The notes under the pieces were generated by a model that had not been told where the DNA came from, did no database searches, and saw only the letters and a list, made by a program, of their open reading frames with translations. Shown piece by piece: positions 23,564 to 25,865 of a stretch of DNA of 25,865 nt. The stretch covers positions 1 through 25,865 of the forward strand of contig JAUQWT010000141.1 of the NCBI GenBank assembly GCA_030835005.1. The letters run 5' to 3'. This stretch comes from Ignavibacteria bacterium. GTDB taxonomy: Bacteria > Bacteroidota > Ignavibacteria > Tepidaquicellales > OLB5. Both the position numbers and the translations under genes were made by a program. Numbering within the stretch: position 1 is the stretch's first letter; each line of letters begins with the position of its first letter.

Positions 23564-25865
23564 TTATTTGATCAAAACCATCTTTCTGGTTGACACGTAG
23601 TTTTCTGCAATTATCTTATAGAAATAAATGCCCGAACTTAAACTGCTTCCATCAAAATCATACTCGTAATAACCTGCCGATAGTTCCTTATTTATCAATG
23701 TTAATACTTCCTTTCCCAAATTATCAAACAATTTCAACGTGACTTCTGAGCTTTTGGGCAAAGTGAATTTTATTTTTGTCGCAGGATTAAAGGGATTTGG
23801 ATAATTTTGGTTAAGAGAATATACTTCCGGAATTTTCGTTGTGTTAGAAATCAGACCAACAAGGCATTCATCCACAAGTATGTACTGGTTAACAGAAACA
23901 TTTGAATACCTTTGTATATTTCCGGTTGTCCACTTCACAATTACAGAATCCACATTTGAAGCACTTCCAATCCCAACATGCTGCCACAGCATGTTCTGTG
24001 AGAGGCAGCCCTGGCCACCCGTTACTTCTCTGATATAAGTGTTTCCGCCGGCTTTAACCGTTACTCTGGCACCTATGCCGCTTTTGTTTAATGTGCACCC
24101 TTTTAATTTAATTCCAATGTAATTTCCGACCGGACAGTTTATTTCATAAAGGATATCATTACGTGGTTCCCCGTTTAGGCCGTTGTTTGCATTGAAGATC
24201 TCCATCTTACCATCTGAATTTATATCTGTATATGTAGGTGATATTCCAAAAGTAGTTTCGGAAATTACCTCATCTGTGATGCGGGTAAAAGATCCTGCTC
24301 CATTATTTTTGTACATGAAGCTTGGTCCCCAATTAACAACATAGAGATCAAGTCTGCCATCATTATCATAGTCAAACCATGAGCAGCCAAAACTGTTTGG
24401 TCCCGATTCGTTATTTGGCAACGTTGATGCTGCAATCGAAAATGTCCCGTTTCCATTATTATGATACAACCTGTTATTTGAGTTATTGTTAGTAACAAAC
24501 AGATCCAGCCATCCGTCATTATCATAATCACCAAAGGTTCCTCCTGAACCATTTGCGTTATCACTTGGTATGACATTTGAAGTCAAAGCAAATGTTCCAT
24601 TACCGCTATTTCTGTACAGAAAATCATTCTGTCCGTAATAATTAGCAACAAAAATATCAGGCCATCCGTCATTATCGTAATCACCGATTCCGCAGCCACG
24701 GCCATAACTTGCATCATTTACTATTGTACCTGAAGTAACTTTCGTAAAAGTACCATTCCCGTTATTATGATATAGAAAGTCACTCTGTGATAGACCATTC
24801 ACAACAAATAAATCAAGCCAGCCGTCCTTATCGTAATCAAGCCAAGCGCATCCTGAACTGCTGCTTGTCTCATTGACAATGCTTCCGCTTGTGATTTTCG
24901 AGAAGCTGCCGTTGCCATCATTATGGAATAACAGATTATTCAAGGGATTTTGGTTTCCTGTACTTACAAATAAGTCCAGCCATCCGTCGTTATCATAATC
25001 TCCCCAAGTACAGCCAAAGCCTCTTGTCATCTCTGCTGCGATTGGCCCTGTCATTATTCTGGTAAATGACCCACCATCATTCCTATACAGAAGTATGGGA
25101 TAAGTACAGCTTTGGCATCCGTCATTATATGGTGTAACAACAAGATCCAGGTCTCCATCATTATCATAATCTCCCCAAGCACTTCCTTGCCCATAACCTC
25201 CATCATTAACAATGTTTCCGCTTGTTATTCTTGTAAAGCAGGGGACAGTTATTGCTCCGCCGCCGTTTGTTGTTTTCAGTAATGTTCCGTTTGAGCCGCC
25301 AATGTAACCTGTATTTGCATCAAGCATACTTATTGTATTGTATGTCGAAAATGGGCTCGGACTGTTCTGATAACCCCATGTTGTCCCCAGATCAGTTGAT
25401 TTGATTATCTTGCCAACCCCAATTGCCCAAAGGTTTCCCGGAGCGGCAAAAGCTATATCGGTAAAGTTTACCGTAACACCTGTGGATTGCTGCAGCCAGT
25501 TTGTGCCGCCATTGATGGTTTTAAATACTACACCGTTTGCCCCGCAAACCAGCCCTGTATTGGCATTCACAAATACCATCTTTTCAAAGCTGAACGATGA
25601 TGATTGTGACTGAGGAATCCACGAATTGCATCCGTCTGTTGTTTTCCAGATCGTTCCTGATGACCCGCATATCCAGCCCGTGTTGTTATCAATAAAATAA
25701 GCACCTTTAAGAGTATTTGAAGTGGGCGGTGTAAGCAGATTCCAGTTAATTCCGTTATCTACTGATTTGTTCAGTACAGTAGGCGAGCCGCCAACTCCGT
25801 AACCGGCAGAAGTTGATGGAAATGCCAGTGAATACACCGTTCCGGACCCGCTGGTCTTTATATCC
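23564..25865 (-). CDS. T9SS-exported FG-GAP/VCBS and UnbV-domain protein, 5' end outside window
   Basis: The frame is open to the right edge, so the N-terminus is missing; at least 766 residues are visible. Counting from a GTG at 25837, an incomplete propeller of Asp-box/YCF48-like repeats (TTDGCNSW, TINGGTNW, STDLGTTW) covers about 25-195. Seven FG-GAP/VCBS calcium-binding repeats follow, five of them containing DYDNDG, at about 223, 280, 334, 387, 437, 489 and 538, the number expected for a seven-bladed integrin-like propeller. An ASPIC/UnbV domain (about 572-655) and a type A T9SS sorting domain (about 672-757, SLNQNYPNPFNP to RKMVLIK) complete it. It should be a large surface or secreted protein; adhesion or polymer binding is plausible but not shown. 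It ends with its own terminator. Confidence 0.92.
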   Translation of the reverse strand, partial: DIKTSGSGTVYSLAFPSTSAGYGVGGSPTVLNKSVDNGINWNLLTPPTSNTLKGAYFIDNNTGWICGSSGTIWKTTDGCNSWIPQSQSSSFSFEKMVFVNANTGLVCGANGVVFKTINGGTNWLQQSTGVTVNFTDIAFAAPGNLWAIGVGKIIKSTDLGTTWGYQNSPSPFSTYNTISMLDANTGYIGGSNGTLLKTTNGGGAITVPCFTRITSGNIVNDGGYGQGSAWGDYDNDGDLDLVVTPYNDGCQSCTYPILLYRNDGGSFTRIMTGPIAAEMTRGFGCTWGDYDNDGWLDLFVSTGNQNPLNNLLFHNDGNGSFSKITSGSIVNETSSSSGCAWLDYDKDGWLDLFVVNGLSQSDFLYHNNGNGTFTKVTSGTIVNDASYGRGCGIGDYDNDGWPDIFVANYYGQNDFLYRNSGNGTFALTSNVIPSDNANGSGGTFGDYDNDGWLDLFVTNNNSNNRLYHNNGNGTFSIAASTLPNNESGPNSFGCSWFDYDNDGRLDLYVVNWGPSFMYKNNGAGSFTRITDEVISETTFGISPTYTDINSDGKMEIFNANNGLNGEPRNDILYEINCPVGNYIGIKLKGCTLNKSGIGARVTVKAGGNTYIREVTGGQGCLSQNMLWQHVGIGSASNVDSVIVKWTTGNIQRYSNVSVNQYILVDECLVGLISNTTKIPEVYSLNQNYPNPFNPATKIKFTLPKSSEVTLKLFDNLGKEVLTLINKELSAGYYEYDFDGSSLSSGIYFYKIIAENYVSTRKMVLIK

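Overview
The window looks like a chromosomal segment from the Bacteroidota/Ignavibacteriota side of the FCB group. I infer this from four separate type IX secretion (T9SS) type A C-terminal sorting domains. Each has the QNxPNPFNP opening and KKM-type ending common in Ignavibacteria-like genomes. It also fits the low to moderate GC and the near absence of Shine-Dalgarno sequences; only the cytochrome gene has an obvious AGGAGG. No tRNA, rRNA, CRISPR array or intact insertion sequence was seen.

Layout, left to right. Positions 1-6542 (minus strand) read, in transcription order: a secreted Asp-box propeller (5250-6542), a second one with a T9SS signal (3431-5062), a third without it (2132-3415), then dnaX (390-2129) and the start of an agmatinase gene (1-353). 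The third propeller gene has no ATG, GTG or TTG at its natural start and appears to begin at ATT. Positions 6729-9254 (minus) encode an unusual SppA-type protease whose N-terminal 300 residues resemble an outer-membrane beta-barrel. A 446-bp gap rich in hairpin repeats follows. Positions 9701-11683 (minus) encode a larger T9SS-exported relative of the three propellers. Positions 11892-16479 (plus) hold a TPR lipoprotein that may be PorW/SprE-like, a HIT-family nucleotide hydrolase overlapping it by 4 bp, and an S9 prolyl-oligopeptidase. A membrane-anchored diheme cytochrome c (16524-17504, minus) meets the S9 gene tail to tail across a shared terminator. Positions 17625-20090 (minus) encode a 12-Asp-box propeller with a T9SS signal. 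Positions 20167-23469 (minus) form a tight three-gene surface-glycan operon: flippase, methyltransferase, glycosyltransferase. Positions 23564-25865 (minus, cut by the window edge) encode an FG-GAP/UnbV T9SS cargo protein.

Functionally the window is dominated by the cell envelope: five or six exported beta-propeller proteins, a possible T9SS accessory lipoprotein, an envelope protease and a glycan export operon. Housekeeping genes (dnaX, speB, HIT, cytochrome c) lie among them. The least expected features are the barrel-SppA fusion, the tandem propeller family in which only one of three members keeps the T9SS signal, the ATT start, and two inverted copies of a two-hairpin repeat bracketing the SppA and first propeller genes.
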